Part shown: positions 34,512-47,439 of the stretch, piece by piece
Layout: each line of letters opens with the position of its first letter
Numbering within the stretch: position 1 is the first letter of the stretch
Assembly (NCBI GenBank): GCA_002189035.1
Contig: CM007989.1
Coordinates: forward strand, 6,801,501 to 6,865,500
DNA length: 64,000 bases
Source: Utricularia gibba
Lineage: Eukaryota > Streptophyta > Magnoliopsida > Lamiales > Lentibulariaceae
Reading direction: 5' to 3'
Program-made: the position numbers and the translations under genes
Notes under the pieces: model-generated
Database searches by the model: none
Seen by the model: only the letters and a program-made list of their open reading frames with translations
What the model was told of the DNA's origin: nothing

Positions 34512-35499
34512 ATGGGGAAACCCAGCCGCGATTGGGCCCAGATTTACGCGATCTACGGACTAGACGATTGGCAAACTCCATTGTTTCTCTTCGTTCATGG
34601 CGTCGGTTTCTCCGTTCTTGCGCTACTGTTTCTAATGTACTTCGAGCCCATTTGCTGCTTGTTCCAGCAATTTCTTCCTGGATCGGCTACTGCCCGTTTC
34701 GCCGCAGGGTTCACCGGCTCCGTCACCGCGCTCACCGCCGTGTGTCTGTTCTTCGCGGCCGGTAATTTTTTCTACTCTGCCGTGGCACTTCACTGGGAAA
34801 TGTCTCAGCGCATCGTTTCCTCGGTCCCCGATTGGTCCGCCGTGAAGCACGCCCTCGACCTCGGCTGCGGCCGCGGCGTCCTTCTCAACGCCGTCGCGAT
34901 GCAGCTGAAAAAGTCCGGATCCTCCGGTCGGGTCGTCGGCCTCAGCCCCACCCGAGCCCATTTTCACGGCCCTACGCCGGCGCGTACCTTGGAAACCGCC
35001 AGAATGGAAGGCGTTCAAGAATACGTTACTTGCAGGTAAAAAGAATTATCCGGTTAATCGCGTTGTTTTTTGTATTTTTTTCACGGCGGGGCAGCGATAT
35101 GACTTCCAAATCTAATTTTTCACTTTCAGGCCTGGGGATCCACGAAGACTCCCCTTCACCGACGGCTACTTCGACGTGGTGGTGTCGGCGGCGTTCGTTC
35201 ACCGCGTGGGGAAGGAGTTCGGGGAGAAGACTGCCGCGGCAGCGGCGGAGAGGATGCGGGTGTTGAGCGAGGCGGTGAGAGTACTGAAACCCGGCGGCGT
35301 GGGGGTATTCTGGGATGTGGTCCACGCGCCAGAGTACGCGCGGCGGCTGAGTGAGATGAAGATGGAGGAGGTGGAGGTGTCGGAGCGCGTGACGGCGTTC
35401 ATGGCCGGCAGCCACATCGTGAGTTTCAGGAAGCCACGTCACCATACCGGCGCGGTGGCGGAATTCAGTGTGGAGTGGAGATTCAGCAGCCCCTGTTGA
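34512..35499 (+). CDS. Membrane-anchored class I SAM-dependent methyltransferase
   Basis: Two exons (34512-35035, 35130-35499), phase 2 join, 297 aa. The N-terminus GKPSRDWAQIYAIYGLDDW is followed by two hydrophobic segments (about 24-46 and 62-88), then a class I methyltransferase fold with motif I HALDLGCGRGVLLNAVA. Later come GVQEYVTCRPGDPRRLPF, the post-I/II-like DGYFDVVVSAAFVHRVGK, and motif III AVRVLKPGGVGVFWDVVH. Plant homologues with this two-helix anchor are uncharacterised. The substrate is unknown. The segment after motif I reads GRVVGLSPTRAHF, without the acidic residue that many class I enzymes use to bind the SAM ribose; this may be a family trait or a local change. Confidence 0.87.
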
Positions 35500-38400
35500 C
35501 CTTGGAAAACCAACAGCAACAGGAAGCTCACCCACACCTGCCATCCCATCAAATTGTAAAATGATATAAAGTTTTAAAATATTATGACACCTAATCAAGG
35601 GGAGTTTTCGCGTATGTGACAAAATTAATCATACTACACACCTCATTAAAACATTATATTAGTAATTATTTTGAAACTGAATCATCATTTTTCAAAATCG
35701 AAAAAAACAAAAGTTTTTTAAAAAATATTTTTAAAAAGATTAAAAATTCAGAATGAAAGCAATGACGGTGGCGAAATAACGCAGGCAGGGAGAGGGGGGA
35801 GGGAGACCAGATTGGGAAGATGACGGCGGCGGGACAGGAGGCAGAAAGAGGGATAGGGTTAAGGTCATTTTCGTCATTTTAAGCATCACAAGCAAGTTCA
35901 TGCATCGGTGTGAATACAAACAAAGATCCAGGTCAGTAGAGGGAGGGAGGGAGAAAATGGTAATAATAATAATAAAAAACCCTTGGTGACGTGTCGCCAC
36001 CGACACCATGGGATGGATGGATTTCTACTGCTGAAGATGAAAAAATCTGGTTCCTTTCCAACAGTGACACACACAATGTGCATCTCTCTCTCTCTCATAT
36101 TATATATTATTTCATATGCTTGTGATTTATCAAAAATGTTATTAAAAAATTTTGTGGATTGAAAAAAATGGTGTTACTGAAAATAAAATAAAATAAAATA
36201 AAATAAAATGGGGATTACATTAATGCGGCATGTGAGATGGGTATCATTCAAGTTTGAAGTTCGAAGTTTGAACACATGGACTATTATTATTCGTCATTCA
36301 ATGCAGTGCAATGCAATGTAGAAGAAGAAGAATTTCTTGGGTATTCTAAAAAAAAAAAAGGGAGAAAAGAGGGGCCTGAGGTGGCCCCACACGGAGAAAT
36401 TTGAGGAGTCGGAGTTGGAGTTGGAGTCAGCATCCGCTCTACTTTGGAAAACGGACCAGATTTCACATGCTCCACTCTCAAAATATCTTTATCTTTAATA
36501 TTTTTAATTCATAAAATAAATAGATTAACCTAATTATTGTTAATATGTACGTTATAATTGTACTAGAGAAAATTGAAAAAGCAACACCTAAAGTCATTAT
36601 AAATAGTTTAACTCTCAAATTTCAAAATTACAAAAAAGATATCTCAAGTTGTCAAAACCGTTAAACGAAAATCTAAATAATTTTCAAAATTTTTAAAAAC
36701 TGAACCAAACATAAGCAATTAAGTATGCATCAAATAACTATAAATGATAAGTTAAAAATGAGAGTTTAAAAATATAAAAAAATCAAAATAATTATCAAAA
36801 TTGTTTAACGAAAACCAAAAAATAAGAGATTAAATATACAATTTCATAAGTTGAAGTGCAAATTATTTATAAAAAATATAAGTTGAGGTAAATATGATGT
36901 AATTTTGAAAATTAAGTGTTAAATTCTTTATATTGATTATAAATTGAGGTGACATTGGTAAATTTCATCCAATTGTATGATATTGTTTGTTTCAATTAAC
37001 TAATTTTCATGATTTTACATTTTAAATTTTTTAGAAAAAAATCTTGTACAAGGTTAAAAATATCTTTTTATTTTAATATATCTTATTATTTATCTATAAT
37101 CAATATAGGATATATATATAGAATTGGAAATTTATCCTTTTTTAATAATAAATTGAAATTTTATCTGTTGTTTATCCGGGAGAGGAAATGAATTCACGGC
37201 ATTCTCGTACGTAGGGAATGAAAGGATGGATAGGGTAGAGGATTTCATTATTGCCAATAAAAAATTAAAATAAATGCAAATTTCAGTGAAATTTCCCTCA
37301 AATTTCAAAATATTTCTAAAATTCAAATCCCTTGGCCCAGCGATAGAGAGAGAAAAGGGCAGTCCTGGAATTGTCATCGGAGAAAAAATGAGAACGCGGC
37401 GGTGTTAGTCGTCGACGCGACCTTTGAAAAGATGTGAAATCTGGACCGCTGAACGCCAAACAGCTCCAACGTGGAAAAAAAAAAGTCGCATTGTATCAAC
37501 GTGAAAAAAAATATATATATATCTTCTGTATATAATAAATACATTAATGTTTATTATAACAAATTATTTTTTGTGTTAATAGTTAAATTATTTTTTATTA
37601 AAATATATGAAATATTAATGTTTATTAAAAATATCATGTTTATATTTAATCTTATCAAATTTTACTATAAAATAATAATATTAAAGCAATTGATATATTT
37701 TTATTTCTAAAATTATTATTCAATTATTTTATTTTTCATAATTTTTTTATTTAAATTTAAATTATATAAATATATTACATAATTATGATACAAATACAAA
37801 TAATTATGCTTATAATAATTAATAAACATATTTATTCATAAATGTTTGTAAACAAGAGTTAAATTTAAATAAATAAAAATAAATAAAATTTTGTTTGATT
37901 AACTTAAATAAATTAATATGAACAAATTTTTCGTTTGATAAAATTGTTAAAATACAAAATATCATATCGGAAAATGAAAATAAAATAGTATAGTATACAA
38001 GAAACTATAGATCACAAGTAATTGATTGAATTTAATTTTTTCTATTATGATCCATGTTTTTTATGTATTTAGGTTTCACGTGTGTGCTCACCCAACCCAT
38101 CGTATCTTGATTTTCAACAAAAATTACATAAACGAATACAAACATAAGTATTTGTATTCATTCCCCTCGTATATCAATCGTATGTGTGTATAATAATATA
38201 ACCAACCTTCTTTTTTCTCTTTTTATTTAGTTTGTTAGTAAAAGCGAGAGACTGCAAGCATTTGCCATTGGGTGAGCACATGGTAATAAAGAGACTGCTT
38301 TGGGGTGATGTGTCTGTTTCTTGATTTATGTTGGTTTGGGGTTACTTTGGTAACGTGGGATGTGTCCCCATGCCATGGCATGATTAGTGAGTGATGCAAT

Positions 38401-39178
38401 GCACCACAATGAATGTTTTGTTGAATCGCAGCCACAGACAGGTGCCTGCGACCGTTGTTAGAGGCCTTAATGAATGAAAATGATGTCTTAGATGATGTGA
38501 TTATTAATTTTTTATTATTATTATAAAGCAGAAGAATACAATGATGGACCCATGAGAAGCAGTATGATTTAAGGGAATTAATTTGGGATTTGAATGGGCG
38601 TCGCAACTGCTTTTATAAATAGGACTGTTGTTAGTGGCATTAAATGGCGGATGTGAAAGAAAATGATATTTTTAGATTATGCAATTATTACATTTTTAAA
38701 TCATGCAATAATAACAACCACAGACTATTTCTAACATAATATACCAAGAATCAATCTGATATGCTTTGGTTGAATGAATCGAAAGGATGTATAGTAACAT
38801 GTTACGTTTATAATGAAACGAATATGGGTTATGGTATGAAGATGTCATTGAAAATTTTTTTAAAAAAACTATAAAGATTATCTTATATGTTACATTTTGA
38901 ACTATTTGCAATTAAAAAATGATTAATAATCGAAATAGAATAAAATATGACTTATTGATTATTAATGATTACATGTAGGTAAGTAATTACTATTTTACTA
39001 AAACTTGTCAGAATAATCCATGGTATAAGATAAATATTATTTAAAAATGATAAAAAACAATTTTAAAAGTTTTTTTTTTTTGGTAAAACATCATATAAAT
39101 GAACAATGCAAATTAAAAAAAAGGTAAAAAAAAAAAGAAGACACGTAATTGAAATGTACGGTATAAAATTTTATGGGA
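35500..39178. other. 3.7 kb AT-rich intergenic region between convergent genes
   Basis: Contains the 3' UTRs of the methyltransferase (+) and TRS130 (-). Simple repeats include (AAAAT)6 at 36180-36209 and a CT run at about 36,082-36,096. Open frames of 60-120 codons occur in A/T-rich DNA and have no recognisable motif. I see no RNA gene or clear transposon. Confidence 0.55.
36180..36209. repeat. (AAAAT)6 pentanucleotide repeat
   Basis: Six perfect copies of AAAAT in intergenic DNA. No function inferred. Confidence 0.95.
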
Positions 39179-42100
39179 TCAGGGAGCGGGTACGCAGTAC
39201 GACGAGCTGAGAGCGGGCGGGAGAACGCAGACCAAATGAGGCCCGGGAGGGCTGCAGCTTATCTGGGCTTCCTTCACCTCCGGGAGAACGAGCTGCGGAG
39301 GCCGCACGTATCCGGCCACCAGCGGAAAGCAGAGAATGGAGATCACGATCCTGGAACCTATCACCATCATACTGACCGGTGAGCTTCATGGAACTCCAAG
39401 ATTATTCAGCGACAAGAGGGGTTGGGTTACCTTGCTTCGTCGGAAGTGATGCGTATCCTCGTTTCCGGCCGGCGATCATCCAGTTCCCGGAGTTGATGGT
39501 GACTTCGTATAGAACCTCGTCCTATCCACAGCATAGACGGTGATCATTTATGGAAACAGACACAGCAGGGTGATTTCACCACACGTTACTTCAGGACAGT
39601 GCAGGTGACTGACTTGTAGCTAGAGCAAAAGCTAGGGTTTGTTTGATCACTACAGGAACGAAGAAAGAAAGGGGTTACCAGATCAGTGGAAGCCACATCC
39701 CTTTGGGAGTCTTTCAGCCTTTCTACTCTCCATTGCATGGTAACAAGCTGGCCAACTCGAAGACCACTCGCGGGAGAGGAAGAAAGCCAACCGCAAAGCA
39801 TGGGTCCAGAACTGGGCGTTGTAACGTGAGAACACATCTGAATGTCAGGTGCTCAGTGGCTTCATCACCAGGTTCTGTAAGTTTCTTAGATATGGGTGTA
39901 TGAGCTCCATGACTTCTACTACCAGATATTGTATATTTGATGTTCAGCACACTCTCTGAAAGCAGGTCCTTGGCTTGACCTGCAGACATTTTTTCCATGT
40001 AAATGAACAAGCAGAAAGATAAAGCTTGCTCATGCATCGAGGTACTTGAAACCTTGAAATGAAAACACCATTTGGTATCACGTCAAGTCTTGTCGCAACT
40101 TGTTCAATGAAAGGCCTATCATGAGAAAAGCAAACGGGAGATGGGGTACCTAGTGCGCTTGCATCTGAAACTCCAACACTAAAAATGAGCCCAGCTTTGG
40201 ATTTAAACGACACGATCAAAGGGAAAAATCTGGATATCGGTCTTCCATCAGGTTTCCCAGCATGAGAAAAGCCTTCTTGAAGCTCCAACCAAGCATCATG
40301 GATTGCCAACGAAGCTTTAACTTGAGATTGCAATATGACCTGAAGAGATTAAAGAAAACAGTGTAGGGTGACAATCCACTCTGAAGAATATATTAGTCTG
40401 TACTAGTTCACACCAGTGCAATAGTATGAGTTACCTGCAGAATCAGAGTTCCATCGCCACATTTGTCTACAAGACGTGTGCTTACAAGAAATGGGTCTGT
40501 AAAATGAACAGCCATCGTTCTGCAACACAAGCACAACGACTTCAGATTTTGCCGGAGATTTTTCATGGGGAAAAAACTTATTGCAATAAAAAAACAAGTA
40601 CTTGTCAAATGTCTGGGTATGAGAGACTCCAAAATCAAGAGTCAAAGCGATGGTTCGCAAGCCATCAACGAGACTCTGTCTCTGAGGTACAAATGTTCCT
40701 GTGGAGACACGTGCTATTGCATATTACATACCAAGGAGATAAGACCTCACAATAAGATCACATTCAAATATAAAACTAACCCGCAGGTGCTCCCTTGGGT
40801 AACACATCACTAGCAGCTCGAAGTGCTACCCATAATACTGATGTGGTGCTACCTGCCCAGTCAGGCAACTTGATCTTCCCATCTTCAAGTCTCAAACGTT
40901 CTTTAGGTAACCGTGGAGAAGGATCAGAAGGCATTTCCTCCATCCCAGCACCATCAGATGATCCGGTTTCATATTTCTCAATTTCAATATCATGCGTCTC
41001 CTCAATGATTAAACCAGGACCAGGATCTATGTGCAGCACAGCACCCTTTAGAGAGTACTCAATTGGTGTAACGATTATTCCAACCCACTGAGATTCATTT
41101 ATCAGTAAAGCAGATGAAACAGCAACAGCAAGATCAACAAGAGGTCTTGGCAGCGCAACCTGGAAAGGAATATTAAGAGGATCATCAAGTAACTTAGTAA
41201 GCCCAAGATGTTTGGAAGTACATCAAATAGGGAAGCAATTTTCTGGTAAGTAGGATGCAGGATACCCTCAAGATAGGTCTCATTGGTTTTTCATAACTCA
41301 TAAAATCATCACCATCCTCTGGGCCACCTTTTGAAAAACTGTGGGATCTGAATCTTAATCGACCTATCTGTCCAGTAAGTACGCCTAGCACGTAGGAGCC
41401 TGGCTTTTGTGGGGCAGAGACAGAATAATTTTGCTTTTACCAGGACTTAAAACAACAGGTCCAGAGCTTTTGATGCCCTGTAAGTAAGGAAGAGGGAAAA
41501 AAGAACCAAAGAGATTGCTAAATACACAATTTTACCTTCCATCGTGTCTGAGCACTAGAGGATGTATAAAAATAAACATTACCTTGGCACCTTCATCACT
41601 ACTATCTGTGGATGTCAATGTCAGACTAAGTGATTCAAGAGTTATATCCTCTGGAAACTCACTGCACAGAGTAACTGGTAGTGCACCAGGGTCCCCATCA
41701 CATAGTTCCAGAGGAGGCCCCTGGTTGCTAGAAAATGTTATTAAAGAGGACACGTCTAGGGGTACTGGATTCTCCATTTCACTGTTAGCAACACGAACAA
41801 CTTCGGACTGAATAGCCTGCCGTTCCTTTGTTGAGAACAAACGCTTATCTAATGACAACAACCTCACACAAGAAGAAAGATAACCCGCTTGATCATTCAA
41901 TATCTTTTGACACTCAGCCAAGTTTGGAAGGATTTCAGCCAGAAGGTTCTCCCAACCATCACCTGCATAAAGGGCACACACCTTCTCATACAAACTGGCA
42001 GCAACATCAAATTCTTCATGCTTATGGTACACAGCTGCAAGTTCACCCTCAAGGACCACCCCATGCCTCTTCCACCAAGATCTGTGATAGTTATTTGCAG

Positions 42101-45100
42101 CTCCCTTTGTAAGGTCTATATACTTTTTCTGTAAAAAAAAGTTCACAGAAATAATGATATCAGACAGAAGAAAAAAAAATAGAGATTTCAGTATGGAAAA
42201 CAATTTTAGTGCTGCAAAAGATATACTTTTTTATGTATTAGGATGAAAAAGTAGCGTCCCTCAAGGGATGATTAGGATGAGATGGGCAGTGGATCAATGC
42301 ATCACTAATATAGAAAACAAATACAGATACATGACAATAACCTCAAATGCCTCGAGGGATGATAATGATTCCCAAAGTTTTTGATCAGAAATAGTATCTC
42401 GTAAAGCATGTTCAGCTGCAACATAAATTTCTGCTAATCTCATGGGCTGATCAAATGAACCCTCAAATCTGGGCGAGGATAAGGTCCTTGGCATTGAAGG
42501 AGCATTCCCTTTAGGCATTGGGGATACTGGTACTGACCTATCACACATCATACCAAATAATTCTAAGAAGTTTAACAATAAATGCCACATGCTAAACTGG
42601 ACTTGATTGGATGTCCTCAGGAAAAGTTAGAAAAATATAATAAATAATTTATTATACCCTTCGATACCATTAGCTTGACCATCAAGCATTTCCGCTAAAT
42701 TTCCAGCAGAGAGAGAGGCCCTCCTACGGTTAGCCTCACGCAATAGCACAGATGGTTCAAGAGGTAGTGACTTCCTCTGAATGCCAAAATGCTTAGGTTT
42801 TGAAGATTCTTGGAGAATAATCTTGAGGAACATAAAAAAAATACACATCAAGGTATTGGAGAAAAATAAATATCAAACTAACAAGCACATCTGAGGAAGC
42901 ACTATATCCTGAAATTTCACATAATCAAGTCCTAACTTGCCTTTTCCTTTACAAGCACCTCTGCAGAGGCATTGGATGGCAGAGAGGGCCACACTGCTGG
43001 CTTAGGCCATGGTAGCATACTAAGTGAGGCACTGAAGTGGAAGCCACCAGAGATCAGAGTTTTTGTAAAAACTCCCAGATTACATTTGAAACAGAAAGTG
43101 AATTATGATGGCCAATTGGAATACGATAGTCATCACTTTAGAAGAAATTGGCACCTGTTAGAGGGACTTCTGTCTATATTGGATCCGTAGCCAATTAAAT
43201 AGCCTAACCGCATAAACTGCCAAAATGTATCATAATTAAACCAAATTATTTTATATAAAAGAAAAAAAGGAACACTCCACCAGCCCTTGCCTCTTATAAT
43301 CAATAGTCACAACTACAAAAAGCATGTCGCCATTCTCTTGGGCATACGAGTAAAATGGCTTACCTTAGTCCGGCATAAAGTATAAAGATCCCCTTGAACC
43401 CGGTAATATTCCCTTTCAATATCAGGTGGTACTAATCCATCTTTATAATGGAGCAATGTTGCATCAATCAGTGCCAAGCAAGCTGAAATAACCCAGACTT
43501 CACGCATGCAGAAAGGCAATATACTCTGAAAAAAACCATTATCAGTGATTCTTACCAGCAAAGCAGTTACAGATAGAAAAAAAAATGTAATGGCTAACTA
43601 CCTCACGTAAAGCCAATGCCTTTGAAAAGCTAATTATAAATGAGTAACCCCGGGAGGCAACTTCATATGGGCGACTTAATTTGAAGAGAAGCTGTAGTCA
43701 TCACGATAGTGAATCCTTATTATGAAATTTTTGGAAGCATATTAGAAATGGCACTTTGTAAATAATTTTAAAGAAATTAAAAGAGTTCCCAAACAATAAA
43801 ACAAACCTACAATAATCATAACATCTTCCATACCCTTGCTTGACAGGCAAACAAATACTGCCTGAACTCATATTCCCTAAAAGAATCATCTTTAATAATC
43901 TGTGTAAGTCCTTTTTTTCCAGGATTGAGCAGCATAGCCTGTTCATCACCCTGTTCCAGTCCTCCAAAATCCTTCTGCTTTGCTCCCACGTTGGCTAAAA
44001 ACAATGAGATCAAGATCAAAAGAGCATACCCCAGGAATGCATTTTCCATTACTCAGAGAAGTATGAAGCCAATCCTCAACTTAAAGAATGCCATGGTCCT
44101 TTATCTCAATTAGTCCTAGCCAATGAATACAAGAATCTGCACACAAATCGTCATCTTCCAACCCCAAATGCACATTAAATTTGGGAGACTACTGTAAATA
44201 GTGGATGCTGACTTAACTCTTTTGCAAGTGAGATGAACAGATTAGACAGAAAAGTAAATTTAATTGAACTAACCATCATAACAGTAATAGAACACTAAAG
44301 GCAACCTATCAGGTTCAATACATTACAGAATATAGACAGGGCTCTAAGTTTCATGCACCTGTCTCTGAATAACAGAGTTCGAGTTCATCATATTCACGTA
44401 AGGCATCCTCATGAAGATGAGTAATCTCAAACATAAAAGCCAAGCTTTCCTGTAAACCAATGAATATCAAAAAAGTTTGAGTTTCAAAAGACCTAATTAC
44501 AATAGCGTTCAGAGTAGGACAAACTTATCAGAAGCTTCGTTGGTTCTACTAGACAATATGAAGAGAAGAAAAGGAAATTAAATTTTCACAACATCATACT
44601 ATGCGTGATGACGTACAGTTTAAGTTCAAGGAGGAAAGTGGGATGAAAAGTTCAGAATTTAACAAGGTGGTGATTATATTTTTCGCTATAAAACACAGCT
44701 TATCAATTCATGCTAACGATGCTAGCAACTTCAAAGATGAAGCCGTATGTCTAGATAAAGTAAATAATCCTATTCTCTCTCAAGGGTGAGAAGCTGAGAA
44801 ACTCGAGTGATCCATGGACACGCCATTCACCAGCAGTTAAAATAAATAAATAAATAAAAAGAGCACCTTTAGGATAAAGAAGTTGCAGAAATTCCAAACT
44901 GGCATGAAACGCTGTTCGCTGAGTTTTCTAATCTCTTCTTCATAAAACTGGACGCGTCTATCAAGTGTATTTCTGATGCACTCCATCAATTTATTCTCCA
45001 AGTCATCCCAGAAACTGGCATCTTCTCCATGCAAATCTAATTTACAACACCTAAATCCAAGATTTTTCAGCATCAAACTTCATAATTCAAATGAAAAAAA

Positions 45101-45819
45101 TTGAAACCAGATGCTAATAGTGATAAATTTTTGAGATTACCTTTCCCTTTTCTTAGAGTTAAAATCAACTTCAAGTTTTGCAAAAACTTTTTTTGCCATT
45201 TTTGTAGCCTGATCATTGTGAGCTGGTGCTTTCGACAGAAAAACAATAAACCACTCACGCTCATCGTTCTGGACTATTAATTTGAGGCGGGGTTTAAGAA
45301 TGTTTTTGAATTCGTCGAGATCCTTAAACCAAAGGATAGTCAGTCAGAATGACTTTGAGAGTAAAGAAAATGCCGCTTTTAAAGGATGAGAAGTGAGAGA
45401 CTATCTTGGAAAATGACACACCTCACATGTCACCAAAACTATAGTTGCATATGGTTCCCGGAACCAGAAGAGTAATTGCTCCTGAGGAAACCGACTACGC
45501 AATCTTGCATCTGTTGTGAGAATATATTCAGCAGGAAGCTCATTAACAAGCACAGGATTGCGTGTCTTGTTGTTTAGGAATGCCTTCTTGAAGGGCAACC
45601 TTTCCTCAAAATCCTTCTTCACAATGGGCCATAAATCACTTACATCCTCAACTACGAAAGTCATAGTGATTATTGCTCATCAATAAGTGATTTCACTGAA
45701 AATCAAGATCCAAAAAATGTGGCTGCGGAAACCAGTAAAATGGAAATGAATTTACCAGCAATAACTACACGATCAAAGGATGTCTTAATACTTTGGAATT
45801 GAGGCAAAAAACTCGCCAT
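39179..45819 (-). CDS. TRS130: TRS130/TRAPPC10 (CLUB) subunit of the TRAPPII tethering complex; two apparent frameshifts
   Basis: Twenty-one minus-strand exons, left ends to right ends: 45756-45819, 45422-45651, 45141-45322, 44867-45050, 44359-44449, 43834-43994, 43602-43691, 43364-43525, 43155-43216, 42941-43031, 42658-42821, 42342-42537, 41583-42128, 41266-41477, 40781-41159, 40602-40698, 40435-40519, 40150-40339, 39679-39979, 39431-39521, 39179-39357. About 1,252 aa, near the length of Arabidopsis CLUB. Landmarks: MASFLPQFQSIKTSFDRVV, ILTTDARLRSRFPQEQLLFW, RKLSEQRFMPVWNFCNFFI, YHRSWWKRHGVVLEGELAAV, VCALYAGDGWENLLAEILPN, GPPLELCDGDPGALPV, FPLVAGYVRPPQ. TRAPPII acts at the trans-Golgi network as a Rab-A tether/GEF and is needed for cytokinesis. 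One base is missing from C runs at 41411-41414 and 39772-39774; both exons close in frame if restored. Intron 10 uses a GC donor. Confidence 0.93.
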
Positions 45820-45839
45820 TGTCTTCAAGCTATAGCGAC

Positions 45840-46560
45840 CATCAATTCATCACCTGCGAGCTGTGATTGGCAAGGAACGATGCAAATAGAGTTTATTGTC
45901 TTCCCCGATTGATATTTTGCCTCTTCTTAAAAAACATGGCTATAATTCTTAAACATTTTACCGTTCTAAATAGACTTAAGCAGGCAGTAATGGCTATGCA
46001 ACTATTTTATGTAAACAAGAAACTACAATCCCTGAAATCCTAAACCCCCACTTCTAACCACAGGCTAGTTAAAGAGCAATGTTATATTCATGCCCGCAAG
46101 TACATCTTTTCCTCACAACTGCTCTTACTGTAAACTACAAACAAAAACACAACACATCAAAGAACATACACGCATAAATGGATTAACAACCGATCCAACC
46201 AGTAAATCAGGCTTGGTTATCATTAGTGGAACAAATCAGAATGAGTTTTGAGAATATAATAGAGAAAATTCTATAAACATTTTAGAAACAATTACATTGC
46301 ATAAAAATGTAAACGTTAAACGTAACTCTCAATACGAAAACACAAAAGGAGTAATTCTTTCTGCTCAACCAGCTCCAAAAAACATAAAGCAAGAAATCGT
46401 CTTTAAATTCAAGATTGGTAAATATCAAAAACTACTAACTTCCAGAGAAATGATCGAGATTCCAGAGATGACGGAACACCGGTAACCAGATCAAACTGTG
46501 AGATCCCTAAGCAATCGCTCTTATTTCAGTAGTGGAGCTACGAACGATGGATTCAACTCA
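45840..46560 (-). other. Probable TRS130 5' leader with intron
   Basis: On the minus strand a GC-balanced block at about 46,440-46,560 looks like a leader exon ending at a GAA|GTTAGT donor. A CTATAG acceptor lies 10 bases before the TRS130 ATG. The sequence between them is A/T-rich and intron-like. Leader introns are common in such genes, but no coding evidence supports the exact borders. Confidence 0.4.
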
Positions 46561-46796
46561 TGAAGATACGATCGGAACCTATGGTACCGGTAATGTACAC
46601 CTTTCTCACCGTCGACAGCTCCGAGCGATCGACGGGGGCAACAGCCAACAAGACAGTGTGGAGAAATTTTTGAGCCGTAGGAGCAATGGGTCATGTTTGG
46701 GCCATTTAGGCCATGTGCTGATTGGGCTTATTAAAGTCAGCCCACCAGTTTCGTCGCCGAAATATAAATATTTATTTATTTATTTTTGTCAAAAGT

Positions 46797-47414
46797 CTAA
46801 ATGCTTCTGTTCCGATATTTTAGGCTTTTAGCGACTCTGCAATTGAGATCAAACCACGCGATTCGGATCAACGGCAACACCACCGAACGGAAACTGGGCG
46901 GCGCCTGAGTCCTGCTGCTCATCGACGACTTCCTTAACCCGCCGTTATCTCGTAGATCTGCTCCTACAATCTCATGCTGAGAATCGCTGGTTCCGACGGA
47001 GGGATCATCAGGAACCACCAAACCCAGGGCATGAAAATCGCAGGATGAAACTTCCGTATCGTACTGCGATCCCATCTGGAAGAAGATATTGAACGCGTAT
47101 AACACATTCTGATCGAACGTCAATATGCAAGAAAATCCACCGGGAAACAACGGCCGGCAATCCGCATTCTTAAAATATCTGCTCTGGGAGATAACCCCGT
47201 GTTGTCATCGGCCAAATTGGATATCTAGAGGCTGCAACGGAGTCCCGTCGTTGCTCTTCAACGCTTCTATGAAAAATTTCGTCTGCGCGTGATCTTCAGA
47301 GTTCAGAAATACTAACCGCCGGGTCCCCCTCCGTCGGCCATCCGATCCGCGAAACCGCCATCTCTGTATCCGAAGCCCGCGACCTTCCAGCGGCCACAAA
47401 CGGATAGTAGACAT
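46797..47414 (-). other. Unidentified 206-codon frame interrupted by one TGA
   Basis: On minus, a frame starting at ATG 47412-47414 (MSTIRLWPLEGRGLRIQRWR) reaches a TGA at 47205-47207, then stays open in the same frame to 46797. The sequence is markedly more GC-rich than its surroundings. Another frame just past the stop also reads plausibly (NTGLSPRADILRMRIAGRC), so a frameshift is an alternative to a stop. I do not recognise a family; it may be a decayed gene or GC-rich promoter DNA read by chance. Confidence 0.3.
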
Positions 47415-47439
47415 GTGCTTAAAAATTATTTTTTAAAAT

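Noticed and set aside
34920-35010. Pair of compensating frameshifts in the methyltransferase after motif I
   Set aside because: The frame is continuous and exon phases close; the unusual GLSPTRAHFHG segment can be natural divergence.
37471-37710. 79-codon frame MEKKKSHCINVKK...
   Set aside because: Pure A/T-rich spacer composition (Ile/Lys/Tyr/Phe only); chance frame.
38235-38606. 123-codon minus-strand frame
   Set aside because: No domain; ends inside A/T-rich spacer with no promoter or splice support.
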